Assembly (NCBI GenBank): GCA_023139105.1
Contig: JAGLOF010000160.1
Location: 1 to 44,293 of the forward strand
Origin: a bacterium
Lineage (GTDB): Bacteria; Zhuqueibacterota; QNDG01; JAGLOF01
Direction of reading: 5' to 3'
Length of the DNA: 44,293 nucleotides
Part shown: positions 35,601 through 43,734 of the stretch, one piece after another
Layout of the letters: each line of letters opens with the position of its first letter
Numbering within the stretch: position 1 is the first letter of the stretch
Made by a program: the position numbers and the translations under genes
The notes under the pieces: generated by a model
What the model was told of the DNA's origin: nothing
The model's input: the letters and a program-made list of their open reading frames with translations, nothing else
The model's database searches: none

Positions 35601-38600
35601 AGGAATTGCATACCTTCCGGCTGCATCTGTGAGTGCACTCATGCCATCAATGGTGATGAGTACATCGGGCAGCGGTGTAAAACCATCTAATGTGGCAGAT
35701 CCTGAAACCTCTCCGGAATTGGCTGTAAGGAGCAATAAAACACCGGATACAGTCTCGCCTGGTCCTGTATTGATAGTCTTGCCTGCACCTGTGCTGTATC
35801 CCTGTTTCTCAGCCGTGACTACATATGTTCCTGCATTCAATGATAGTGTGTATTGGCCATAACTGTCGGATTCTGTTGTCAGCACGGCTCCTGATGCAGG
35901 AACGACCCTGATTAACGCCTGCCCCACAGCTTTTTTACCATCGGTAACCGTGCCGGAAATCATGGCATTGGCAGGTGTAAGCACCATAGATGGTGTAACT
36001 TGAAAAATTGTACCACCTGAAACTGTAATACTGCGTTGTGCCGGTGAAGTAAATCCCGCCTTGCTGACATTGATACTCCATACGTCATCTCTGACAGAGA
36101 AAGAGAAGAGTCCGTCAGCATCTGTAGTCTGGCTCATACTCTCTCCCGAACCCTTTATAACTACTTTGGCACCATAGATCGATTTGCCTGCTGTATTAAC
36201 AATGCTGCCATTGATCTGATTCTTATTCTTCATCATCTCAAGAACAGCATCCAGTTGCAGCACCTCACCAATAGCCACTGAAACAGAACGAATCTCACTC
36301 TCCTGATAGCCCGGCTTGACCGCATGCAGCTGCCATGGACCTGGCGTCAGTGAAATATTGAAATCACCGTTCTGCGCAGAAGAGACCTGCCGCGTAATAT
36401 CCGCATGCAGGGCGTGTTGTGCAAATACTGTGGCTGCTGCCACGGCATTGCCTTCATCGTCTCCCACACTGCCTGTGACAGTGGAAGGATCAGGATTCAT
36501 CCTGAAAAAGATCGACTGTGTCTGCTCCTCAGCCATATCGAGTTCAATTACTGTGGGTTCAAATCCATCTTTCACTGCAGTAAAACGATATCTACCCGGT
36601 GTAAAGACCAGATCTGGGCGGCTGCCACTGTCATCAGTGGAGAGCGGAAGCCCCATATCCACACCTGATATTGCATCATAGTTCACCGATACCCTGGGTA
36701 AAACCTTGTCATCACTGGTCGATACTGTGCCACGACTGTCTCTAGTATATATTGTCAATGTGGACACAGGGGCATCGTATTCAAATGTTCTTATATCACT
36801 GGGCGACTCAGTACCATCCACATCAAGAGCTGCAATACGCCATTTATATCTACCCTTGACCAACACTCTGGCCGCTTCGTATTCAATCAATGTGTTTGTA
36901 GTAGTCAGCACTGTCTCCCATATCGGTCTGACTACTTCTATGCCCTCTTCAGTTTCAATTTTATATGGATAAAAATTATATCCTATTGCACCTTCAACCG
37001 CTGACCAGCGAAAGAGAATCCTGGCTCCATCTTCCACAGCAGCATCAACAGGTGAAATAAGTGTTGGTGCAGCAAGATCAGGTAAAGGCAGATCTACCTT
37101 GAATCTGGAGACGCCGGATTGCACGGTGGAAGTCAGTTCAGGTGCATTCCCATAACAGTTCAATACCACCCACCAGTATTCCTGACCACGCGTGAGTGGT
37201 GCCGGAAAACTTGTGAACGTACCACTGGGGTCAGGTATGCCATATGGCACAGAAGTTTCTGATGTAAGTACTGCCCAGATAGGATTAGCACCTTCGAGAG
37301 AATAATCACCCGTTGCCTCATCCTCTGTAAGGATGACCTCCTGATCAGTCAATATCACAAAATAGAATGGAACACCCTGTACTGCCTCCCACTGAAACAC
37401 AGGCTTCAATGTCTGGACATTTCCGACAGGGCCCAGCATCTGCGGTGCCTGTGGAGATTCAATGACTATTGGAAACTCATCACCGGCAAGGCCACCGCTG
37501 GTGATTCTACAGAAATAAATACCAAGCCCCATTCCCTCATCTTCGGGAATGAATGAGACGGTATTGGAAGAACCTATTTCATGAACCGAGCCAATATACT
37601 GCCCGGGAATGAGTCCGTATTCAAAAACACCGACATCATCCACCGGTTCAATCCATGTAAGTTCCAATGTCTCATTATGCGGGAAAAAATTACGTGAATT
37701 TGAAGTCAGTTCGGGTTTACCTGTAGATTTTTTGACATGCACTGTCCAGCTCTGCTCATCAAATAACGGTGCACCATCTGCCTCTACGTCAATTTTTACA
37801 CTTCCTTCAAAAGTAATAGCCGGTTGATATGCATAGGCAGATGAAGACGCTGTCTCACTCTTCACTTCATCTCCATCTACAAACCATGTAAAATCCAATG
37901 CTCTGTTCCCCGTAGCACTTAAGTTAAGGGTCTGGCCGCCATAGATGAGCGTATCAAGCTTTGGAAAATATGATGTCATTATAGGAGGAACTGAACCGGA
38001 TCCGCCATTTTCTACAACTACTGTAATAGTAGAATGAGCAGGCACATCAACTGAAACATAGACCACTCGTTTTCTATTTGCATCATAGACGATAGACTGA
38101 ATAATTGTGCCTTCACTGGTTGTTGGAGTCCCCCCGTTTAATACATGGAGTTTTACTAACGCTCCCTCCAGATCTACATCTGTATTATTGATGATCTCCG
38201 CCTGCATTGTCCATGAGTTGCCGTCATTGGCCGGCGCAATATTTGTCAGCAGATTACGAAATTTAATGACTGGATATTCGGTGATCTGACCATCCACAAC
38301 TTTTATGAGACGGTACTCGCCATTATCATTCATTGTATATGATGTATTGAGTTTAGGTGCATCTCTTAGTCCCAAAGTATTTGCACCATTTAGATGTGTA
38401 TGTCCGTAGATGAGACCGTCAACCTGGTATTGATCTACAAAAGTACCGGTGATCTGCCTCGACTCATCATAATGAGTAAAGAGTATGCGGCTCAATTCAT
38501 TATCATCAATTGATTGATTAAGCGCATTCTGTAGCCATGTCATCTGCTCCGAGGTGTAAGTCTTTGAAGGGATATCATACATTTCCAGGCCAAAAAAACG

Positions 38601-39353
38601 TATATCATCGTATAAAAAGCTATAATCCATAACTGAGCCGAAATAGCGATGCCAAAAACTATGTCCGTCATACCAGAGATCATGGTTACCGCCGGTAATA
38701 AACATGGGTACCTGACACTGTTCAGTCAATTCCTGTGCCTGGGCATATTGTGCATCACTCTGGCCATTATCAACCAGATCACCTGTTTGCAGGATGAATT
38801 CCGGATTAATCAATGATATTTCAGACAGTACCTGTAGATATTCCGGCACAGTATTATCATCATCATAGAATCCTACCCATGAGACTGCTGGTAGATGACA
38901 ATCCGGTAGATGCACAAAGTAAAAAGTGGATTTATACTCTTGCAAAACACGTACGGCATGCCGCACAGTATCTATGTCACCTGAAGGTGTATGTACAATG
39001 AGGTCATAGAGTTCAAATGGTGTTGATGGAGGCACCTCAGCCCGTAGATACTGCATGCCGCCAGTGTAATTGCCGACTGTTATACCAAGATCAACTGTTT
39101 TATATGGCATGTACAGCTGTACAGACCAGCCAACAGAAGCAGATGGTACAAGACATTGAATCTCAAAATACTCACCTGGGATTAGCAGCTCTGGCCGGTT
39201 CATCAAGGGCTTTTGAACTATTGTGACCGGATCAGATGCATACACAGACATTTGCAGGGAACTGAATAATGCAATACTAATCAAGATAGGCAGCAGCTTG
39301 ATACTGTTTGCTGTACATTGTCCTGGTTTGAATTGAAAGCGGAACAGCTTCAA
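32655..39353 (-). CDS. giant secreted metallophosphoesterase with repeated carboxypeptidase-regulatory domains
   Basis: 2,232 residues. A signal peptide (about 1-40) is followed by a calcineurin-like phosphoesterase domain at about 140-360 with all metal motifs intact: DCH, GDLVDNG, GGNHD, FTHYD and YGHTHLNG. Residues about 450-870 are Ig- and fibronectin-like. About 871-1890 hold roughly twelve carboxypeptidase-regulatory-like repeats of 80-95 residues (pattern GxVxD...GAxVxxxG...T.ADGxYxLxLxAGxYxLxAxKxGY). An Ig-like domain follows, then a FlgD-like C-terminal domain (about 2135-2232) with NPFSP and a K-V-V-L-V end. FCB sorting domains often look like this. Start is TTG 39353 with GAGAGG 7 nt upstream. 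Substrate unknown. Confidence 0.88.
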   Translation of the reverse strand: MKLFRFQFKPGQCTANSIKLLPILISIALFSSLQMSVYASDPVTIVQKPLMNRPELLIPGEYFEIQCLVPSASVGWSVQLYMPYKTVDLGITVGNYTGGMQYLRAEVPPSTPFELYDLIVHTPSGDIDTVRHAVRVLQEYKSTFYFVHLPDCHLPAVSWVGFYDDDNTVPEYLQVLSEISLINPEFILQTGDLVDNGQSDAQYAQAQELTEQCQVPMFITGGNHDLWYDGHSFWHRYFGSVMDYSFLYDDIRFFGLEMYDIPSKTYTSEQMTWLQNALNQSIDDNELSRILFTHYDESRQITGTFVDQYQVDGLIYGHTHLNGANTLGLRDAPKLNTSYTMNDNGEYRLIKVVDGQITEYPVIKFRNLLTNIAPANDGNSWTMQAEIINNTDVDLEGALVKLHVLNGGTPTTSEGTIIQSIVYDANRKRVVYVSVDVPAHSTITVVVENGGSGSVPPIMTSYFPKLDTLIYGGQTLNLSATGNRALDFTWFVDGDEVKSETASSSAYAYQPAITFEGSVKIDVEADGAPLFDEQSWTVHVKKSTGKPELTSNSRNFFPHNETLELTWIEPVDDVGVFEYGLIPGQYIGSVHEIGSSNTVSFIPEDEGMGLGIYFCRITSGGLAGDEFPIVIESPQAPQMLGPVGNVQTLKPVFQWEAVQGVPFYFVILTDQEVILTEDEATGDYSLEGANPIWAVLTSETSVPYGIPDPSGTFTSFPAPLTRGQEYWWVVLNCYGNAPELTSTVQSGVSRFKVDLPLPDLAAPTLISPVDAAVEDGARILFRWSAVEGAIGYNFYPYKIETEEGIEVVRPIWETVLTTTNTLIEYEAARVLVKGRYKWRIAALDVDGTESPSDIRTFEYDAPVSTLTIYTRDSRGTVSTSDDKVLPRVSVNYDAISGVDMGLPLSTDDSGSRPDLVFTPGRYRFTAVKDGFEPTVIELDMAEEQTQSIFFRMNPDPSTVTGSVGDDEGNAVAAATVFAQHALHADITRQVSSAQNGDFNISLTPGPWQLHAVKPGYQESEIRSVSVAIGEVLQLDAVLEMMKNKNQINGSIVNTAGKSIYGAKVVIKGSGESMSQTTDADGLFSFSVRDDVWSINVSKAGFTSPAQRSITVSGGTIFQVTPSMVLTPANAMISGTVTDGKKAVGQALIRVVPASGAVLTTESDSYGQYTLSLNAGTYVVTAEKQGYSTGAGKTINTGPGETVSGVLLLLTANSGEVSGSATLDGFTPLPDVLITIDGMSALTDAAGRYAIPIAPGSYTVAAAKTGYLVTNPHDVIINPGQKADGVDFILTPNASVVSGRILFDGVGVAGAKVVAVNGITLDVNADDEGYYTLSLQAGTYQLHAEKTGFISNTINVQVGQAQTLDGRNIVLERNIVTVHGVVKDKDSHELLMNVLITVENTGISTTSKADGTYVLELEPHINGYTIVASKAGYISKNADTGALTAGIDRGSNYDLEASTTMLSGTVRDKSADPVDNAVVRAEIGSTIYQTITTADGAYALNLSPLGGSYTITASKTGYTFPDISKIVILQSGEELRSYSLELQKNFGRIKGQVTDLAANGAIALAAIDLSDGSGIVATAISDDDGNYDFASEDRQLFLPAGTYTLAASGEGYADTSVTAITLIGGDTVVVDVSLRKYGKHIAGTVSDGAGPLAGATVALVSQAEDIRMNMVSNADGIYCFDALDAGTYSISASKAGYTAPDAVIVMATSDDLQLLLSKNSGRIHGRIYNLKTQKRLGGVQVRIHDGHGNEMQTTANSSGVYDTKPIRMLPIVYPYDVQASMPGFADTTATGKLATSVDSVNIEMRPLYGNVSGKVMSIEDSIGMAEVRITVRKGSSIWTDTTNTAGEYIFTDLPASDYTLYVEEPGYLGSPASHSLNLWSGPILKDVDIYLEEVELAELSITGPLLVQGGSVASFNYAAKTADGRQMNVDPVWSVDAITAVDSVGASGKIYPKIDFIGPLWIRLTDSYTDFMDSLRIHVVASIEPGDGARIFRDYRGGFFALDTNSVVQPISFSVKYPAVPQVKKVMRDYLAVGKIYALQPAYLILNSPMTMTLPLGVSLAAAKQDASRQMADIAASVAAVAPEDIRLGMWDASRLKWDIRTGITEIDRISIDSDTLAQWTLLIPTEKLGIRAYSALPNPFSPVLGPLNIGFTLTSRASTYLAVTVKLYNMNGTLVRELLVDQQIIKDEPYILEWDGLTDYGDMALNGRYMLYITARDGQDTATLLKSVVLVK

Positions 39354-40172
39354 ATGCAGACCTCTCTATAAAAATGAAAGATAGTAAACGGAGATATGGA
39401 GTATTTTTTGGCAAACATAATGCCATGATAAAAATTGAGGGGAATAAAACTGAGATAAGTCTTGTATTTACAATGTGTAACAGTAGCAAGAGATCTATTT
39501 CAGACATTCAAAATGGGGATAATTAAGAATTGTATCGGTCGATTTATTTACATCTTGAACATGGAATAGTGCTAAATGAGTACAATCAACAAGCATACTG
39601 GAGCGAGATAATACAATCTTGTATAGCTTTTGTTCTTTATCTTTGTGGTCTTTGTGAGCTCTGTGCGAGTGCTCTTTTTCGTTCTTCTCCGCTCTTTTCC
39701 ATAGTCAATGCTCCTATCAGGAGTCTACAATTGACAGCTTTAAAGGGATGACGGTTACTTAATTAATTCGGCAATTAAAGAACTCTCCCATCCACATTAC
39801 CACGAAACACAGTTTCTCCCCTAATTCAGTACCCAAACCGAAAAGAAGTTTGGGAACCAGGAGAGTCGATCTGCTAAGCCGTAAGGAGACTGCCGCAGTC
39901 GTATAAGTCTCTTATTTCTTACAAATCTCAAAAACCAAAGCTTTAGCAACGAACAAAACGAACAAAACGAACAAATAAAACATATAGATAAAAAAAGCAA
40001 TTTTACTCTTTTTCCTTTATATCATTCTCTTGTTCGTTTTGTTCTCTCTTGTTCGTTGCCAATCTCTATATCTTTTCTCTCTTGTTAGCCGCGGTCGCCT
40101 AAAGAGCAGGCTCTCTCGCAGTGACAGGCGTTGACGGATTAAAACTAAATCTTTCCCGCCCCGGTGTGCTGA
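39354..40172. other. gene-free region with repeats
   Basis: 819 bases with no gene. Contains a GTGGTCTTTGTGAGCTCTGTG phrase (about 39640-39670) like other intergenic phrases, a GGAGACTGCCGCAG copy near 39890, opposed TTGTTCG-type repeats (39938-40087) and a GCCGCGGTCGCC...AGGCTCTCTCGCAGTGACAGG copy (about 40088-40133). No convincing promoter for the giant gene is seen. Confidence 0.7.
39938..40087. repeat. opposed AACGAAC / TTGTTCG repeat pair
   Basis: AAAGCTTTAGCAACGAACAA with two further ACGAACAAA units (39938-39976) is complementary to CTTGTTCG(T)TTTG...CTTGTTCGTTGCC (40030-40060). They flank an AT-rich stretch, the same arrangement as the ends of the 28-29.5 kb block. Confidence 0.7.
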
Positions 40173-41612
40173 CTAAATAGATGCAATACAAAGTATCTCC
40201 GGAAATCGATCTGCAACATCCAGTATAAATTCACCGAATAGAGTATTGGCCCATGCAAACCACTTGCGAGTGTAAATAGTCGCATCATTTTTATGAAAGC
40301 TCTCATGCATAAAGCCGGTTCCCGCATGAGTCTTCTTTAAAGCAGAGAGGCATTGCCGCACTTCATCGGCATTATCAGCCGTGAGACCACGCATAATAAT
40401 GCTCATGGGCCAGATATAATCCAGACCTACATGAGGACCGCCAATTCCCTCTCCGGCTGATCCTTTAAAAAAATACGGATTATGTTCACTTAATACAAAA
40501 CGACGTGTATTCTGATAAATTTCATCATCGCGGCGGCAAAGCCCAAGATACGGCAGAGAGAGAAGACTGGGTATGTTGGCATCGTCCATGAGAATACGCC
40601 CGCCAAAACCGTCAACCTCATAGGCATACATCAGCCCACATTCGGGATGCTCAACTATGGCATGTGTTTGAATGGCATAGAGCACCTCATCGGCAAGAGA
40701 CCGGCATTCCGATGCAAAAGCCCTATCACCGCCAATCTTCTCCCATAGTACAGAGAGTTGATGCAGAGATTTTACTGCAAATAAATTGGAAGGGATCAAA
40801 AATGGTAACATCGTTGCATCATCTGAAGGCCGAAACATAGAACAGATCATGCCCACGGGTTTTACAGGATTTCCGCTGCCCCACAGGGGAAGAGTATCTT
40901 CCTGTTTATTGGTTTTGCGCATGAAAGAATATGGCCCTATATCTGTCTTCCGCTGCTGCTCCCTGAAAGTAGCTACAATAAGACGCATCGCCTGCTTCCA
41001 GGTTGAATCAAATATTGAAAGATCTCCAGTGGATTTCCAGTATTGATAGGCCAGACGTATGGGATAGCAGAGTGAGTCTATCTCCCATTTCCTCTCATGC
41101 AATGCCGGCTGCATCTCTGTCATATCCGTATCCCACTGAGACCCTGTTTCATCTTTATTGAAGGCATTGGCGTATGGATCTATGAGTATACATTTAATCT
41201 GCCGTCGGATCAATCCCTCAACCAGGATACGCAGGCCATGATCTTCTTCAATGAGAGATAAATACGGCCATATCTGAGCAGTACTGTCTCTGAGCCACAT
41301 TGCATCAATATCACCTGTAATTATAAATGTATCGGCATTGCCATGATCTACAATATGATCTACAGTTGTATCAAGAGTATTCGGGTAACAATTTTCAAAC
41401 ATCAGGGCCAGCTCGCTATCTGCAATAGAAGCACATGTCTCTCTAATCAAGGCTTCAACAGATTGAGAAGTAAACCTGCGCATATGTACAGGGGGACGCC
41501 CGGAAATATATTTTAGATGTAATGCCTGTAAAGAATTAAAAGGCGTTTGCCACAGGCCCAAGGCCGATGTTGCAGCAGCAGTCTTTAAAAATTTTCTCCT
41601 GGATAACGTCAT
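40173..41612 (-). CDS. Tat-exported GH125 alpha-mannosidase
   Basis: 479 residues of glycoside hydrolase family 125 (DUF1237), metal-independent exo-alpha-1,6-mannosidases. A twin-arginine signal SRRKFLK at residues 4-10 precedes a hydrophobic run. Family landmarks are DIDAMWLRDSTAQIWPYL (about 101-118), KWEIDSLCYP with Asp179 as candidate acid, MFRPSDDATMLPFLIPSN, and GEGIGGPHVGLDYIWPM holding the likely base Glu. ATG 41612 has CGGGG 7 nt upstream; an earlier ATG at 41627 has none. It has its own promoter at 41706-41734. Alpha-mannan or mannoprotein side-chain trimming in the periplasm or outside is likely. Confidence 0.92.
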   Translation of the reverse strand: MTLSRRKFLKTAAATSALGLWQTPFNSLQALHLKYISGRPPVHMRRFTSQSVEALIRETCASIADSELALMFENCYPNTLDTTVDHIVDHGNADTFIITGDIDAMWLRDSTAQIWPYLSLIEEDHGLRILVEGLIRRQIKCILIDPYANAFNKDETGSQWDTDMTEMQPALHERKWEIDSLCYPIRLAYQYWKSTGDLSIFDSTWKQAMRLIVATFREQQRKTDIGPYSFMRKTNKQEDTLPLWGSGNPVKPVGMICSMFRPSDDATMLPFLIPSNLFAVKSLHQLSVLWEKIGGDRAFASECRSLADEVLYAIQTHAIVEHPECGLMYAYEVDGFGGRILMDDANIPSLLSLPYLGLCRRDDEIYQNTRRFVLSEHNPYFFKGSAGEGIGGPHVGLDYIWPMSIIMRGLTADNADEVRQCLSALKKTHAGTGFMHESFHKNDATIYTRKWFAWANTLFGEFILDVADRFPEILCIASI

Positions 41613-41705
41613 TATATTCCCCGGCATTAAGTTTCAATTGGTCTTTATGGCCCGAAACAGCAAGTTCTACAATCTTTATTCATAAGGGAAAAGGATAAGT
41701 CTTAT

Positions 41706-41734
41706 AGTATACATAATATTATCTTTAAGTTCAA
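41706..41734 (-). promoter_or_regulatory. sigma-70 promoter of the GH125 gene
   Basis: TTGAAC (41729-41734), a 17-nt spacer and TATACT (41706-41711) on the minus strand; predicted start near 41699, leader about 87 nt. Confidence 0.65.
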
Positions 41735-42198
41735 GCTAAAAAAGGCCCTATATAGAAGCGAGTGGGTAAATGTTAAAATCCCAAGTGCCAATGGACACAA
41801 AACAAATCACAAAATAGCAAATAGCAAATAACAAAATACAAAAGGGACTACCTGAAAAAGCAAGAACAGAACTTTGACACCATTCCCAACATGGAGCTTA
41901 AAACCAGTGGTAATGCCATTTACTCACCTTTTTAAGATCTCTCAGGAAGAGCACTTCGAGATGACACTATAAATTGAATTTAAATTGTTTTCCAGGAGTT
42001 TTCTTGTGAACCTTGCGATTTAATGGCCACCTTGAAGTAAATTTTTTAAAATAATTATTCCGTTATGCACAATTTAATATTGGTCATGAGCAATCTATTG
42101 GATCAAATATTTGTTTTTATTGTCATCTCGATGGAGCTTGCGACTGAGAGATCTTGAAGAGGCAGAGTCTCTGTAGTGCTTTTCAACGTTAAATTAAC
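41735..42198. other. intergenic region with short-phrase repeats
   Basis: Contains AACAAATCACAAAATAGCAAATAGCAAATAACAAA (about 41809-41840), related to the AAATTCC repeats, and an inverted pair: AAGATCTCTCAG...TTCGAGATGACA (41934-41966) and its complement type (42121-42155). No gene is visible. Confidence 0.7.
41934..42155. repeat. inverted repeat pair, 155-nt spacer
   Basis: The left arm (41934-41966) begins AAGATCTCTCAG and ends CGAGATGACA; the right arm (42121-42155), read on the minus strand, begins AAGATCTCTCAG and ends CGAGATGACA, differing in the middle. The CGAGATGACA phrase is common between genes in many bacteria. Confidence 0.7.
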
Positions 42199-43734
42199 TT
42201 ACTCTAAAGCAATAACCTGCATGGCAGCCTTTATACCGTCGGCACCGCTGGATATAATGCCTCCGGCCCAGCCGCTGCCTTCGCCAATAATCCAACAATT
42301 TTTAAAACCGGCAGGTCTGAAAAAATCATCTCTGACTACCTGAACCGGTGCCGACGTCTTGCTCTCAAGCCCCATTATCTGCCCCTGATCAAAGCCCTTC
42401 AATTGCTGGCTGAAGTGTATCAGTCCATCACGCATGGCAGAGGCGACAGCTGATGGCAACCACTCCCACAACGGTGCCTCTGTCAATCCCAGGGGATAAC
42501 TGCTGCGGCTTAATGAGCCTGACATATTGCCGTGTATAAAATCATTGATTGCACACGTAGGTGCTGAAAATCCGTCTACCTCTTCATGGAAACGGTGTTC
42601 CAGTTCTTCCAGCCAATCCAGAGACTCCAATGCATCTACTTCACGACCCAGTATCTGAGAGAGATTTACACCGGCCACACATGCGGCATTGGCAAATTCT
42701 CCACTGCGATTATAGAGGCTCATGCCATTGACAATATTTACATCTTCATAGCCTGTGGCAGGAACTATCTTGCCGCCGGGACACATACAGAATGTATAAA
42801 CAGGCAGGCCTGTATCCGCCTTTGAAACAAGACGGTACTCCGCCGCTTTCACACCCGGCAGTTGAGTACAGCCCCATTGCGCTTTATTTATCAAAGCCTG
42901 GGCATGCTCGACCCTGCTGCCTATGGCAAAGTTCTTCGGACGGAAGGGAATCCCCCGTTTTATCAGCATTCTATAAGTCTCAAAAGCCGAATGCCCCGGT
43001 GCGATAAAAAACATATCTGCTTCCATACCACCGGCGGAGGTCGTCGCCTCTTTAATACGACCATCACGGATAACAAGATCATCCAAACGGGTCTCAAATA
43101 ATATCTTTCCTCCCAGTGCTTCAAACTCATGCCTGAGATTTACAACAATATTTTTTAGGTTATCACTGCCTAGATGAGGATGATTAAGCCAGGCAATCTC
43201 TTCAGGACCGCCGGCCCTGATATAGCTGTCCAGCATGAACTGCTTCTCTTGTGAAATACGTTTACTGCGTGATGTCAGTTTTCCATCTGAGAAAGTGCCT
43301 GCGCCTCCTTCGCCAAAGGCGTAATTGCACACTGGATCAAACTGTCCAGTCTGTTCAAACCGGGCAATGCCCGCAGCCCGCTTATCTACATCCGTACCCC
43401 TGTCAATTATAGTAACATTGAAACCTGCCTTCTGTAGCACCAATGCCGCAAAAAATCCGGCAGGGCCGTTCCCCGTAATCAATACACGTTCATCTCTCTT
43501 TTTATAAGTGATCTCCAGACCCGGCACCTTTTCCGGAGGCGAGCCCGATAATTCCTGCGATGTAACTGCCACCCGCAGATGCCAGTGTATACGCCGCTTG
43601 TTACGGGCATCAAGAGATTGCGATGTAATGCGAAAGTCAAACTGCCTTATACCAAGTGTCACGGCAATTTTCTTCCGTAGTTGCCCCTCAATATAATCTG
43701 TGGGCATTTTTATAGAGATATGCTGAACGGCCAT
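42199..43734 (-). CDS. FAD-dependent dehydrogenase of the COG2509 type
   Basis: 511 residues. An N-terminal domain of about 80 residues precedes an FAD-binding loop ITGNGPAGFFAA (86-97) and the ribose-binding acidic residue in TIIDRG. The family motif FGEGGAGTFSDGKLTSR is near 140-156; later CMCPGGKIVPA and a C-terminal GEGSGWAGGIISSGADG close the FAD site. The family is widespread; no physiological substrate is settled. It is a single gene. GAAAG is the only ribosome-site-like sequence before the ATG. The neighbouring genes give no clue. Confidence 0.88.
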   Translation of the reverse strand: MAVQHISIKMPTDYIEGQLRKKIAVTLGIRQFDFRITSQSLDARNKRRIHWHLRVAVTSQELSGSPPEKVPGLEITYKKRDERVLITGNGPAGFFAALVLQKAGFNVTIIDRGTDVDKRAAGIARFEQTGQFDPVCNYAFGEGGAGTFSDGKLTSRSKRISQEKQFMLDSYIRAGGPEEIAWLNHPHLGSDNLKNIVVNLRHEFEALGGKILFETRLDDLVIRDGRIKEATTSAGGMEADMFFIAPGHSAFETYRMLIKRGIPFRPKNFAIGSRVEHAQALINKAQWGCTQLPGVKAAEYRLVSKADTGLPVYTFCMCPGGKIVPATGYEDVNIVNGMSLYNRSGEFANAACVAGVNLSQILGREVDALESLDWLEELEHRFHEEVDGFSAPTCAINDFIHGNMSGSLSRSSYPLGLTEAPLWEWLPSAVASAMRDGLIHFSQQLKGFDQGQIMGLESKTSAPVQVVRDDFFRPAGFKNCWIIGEGSGWAGGIISSGADGIKAAMQVIALE

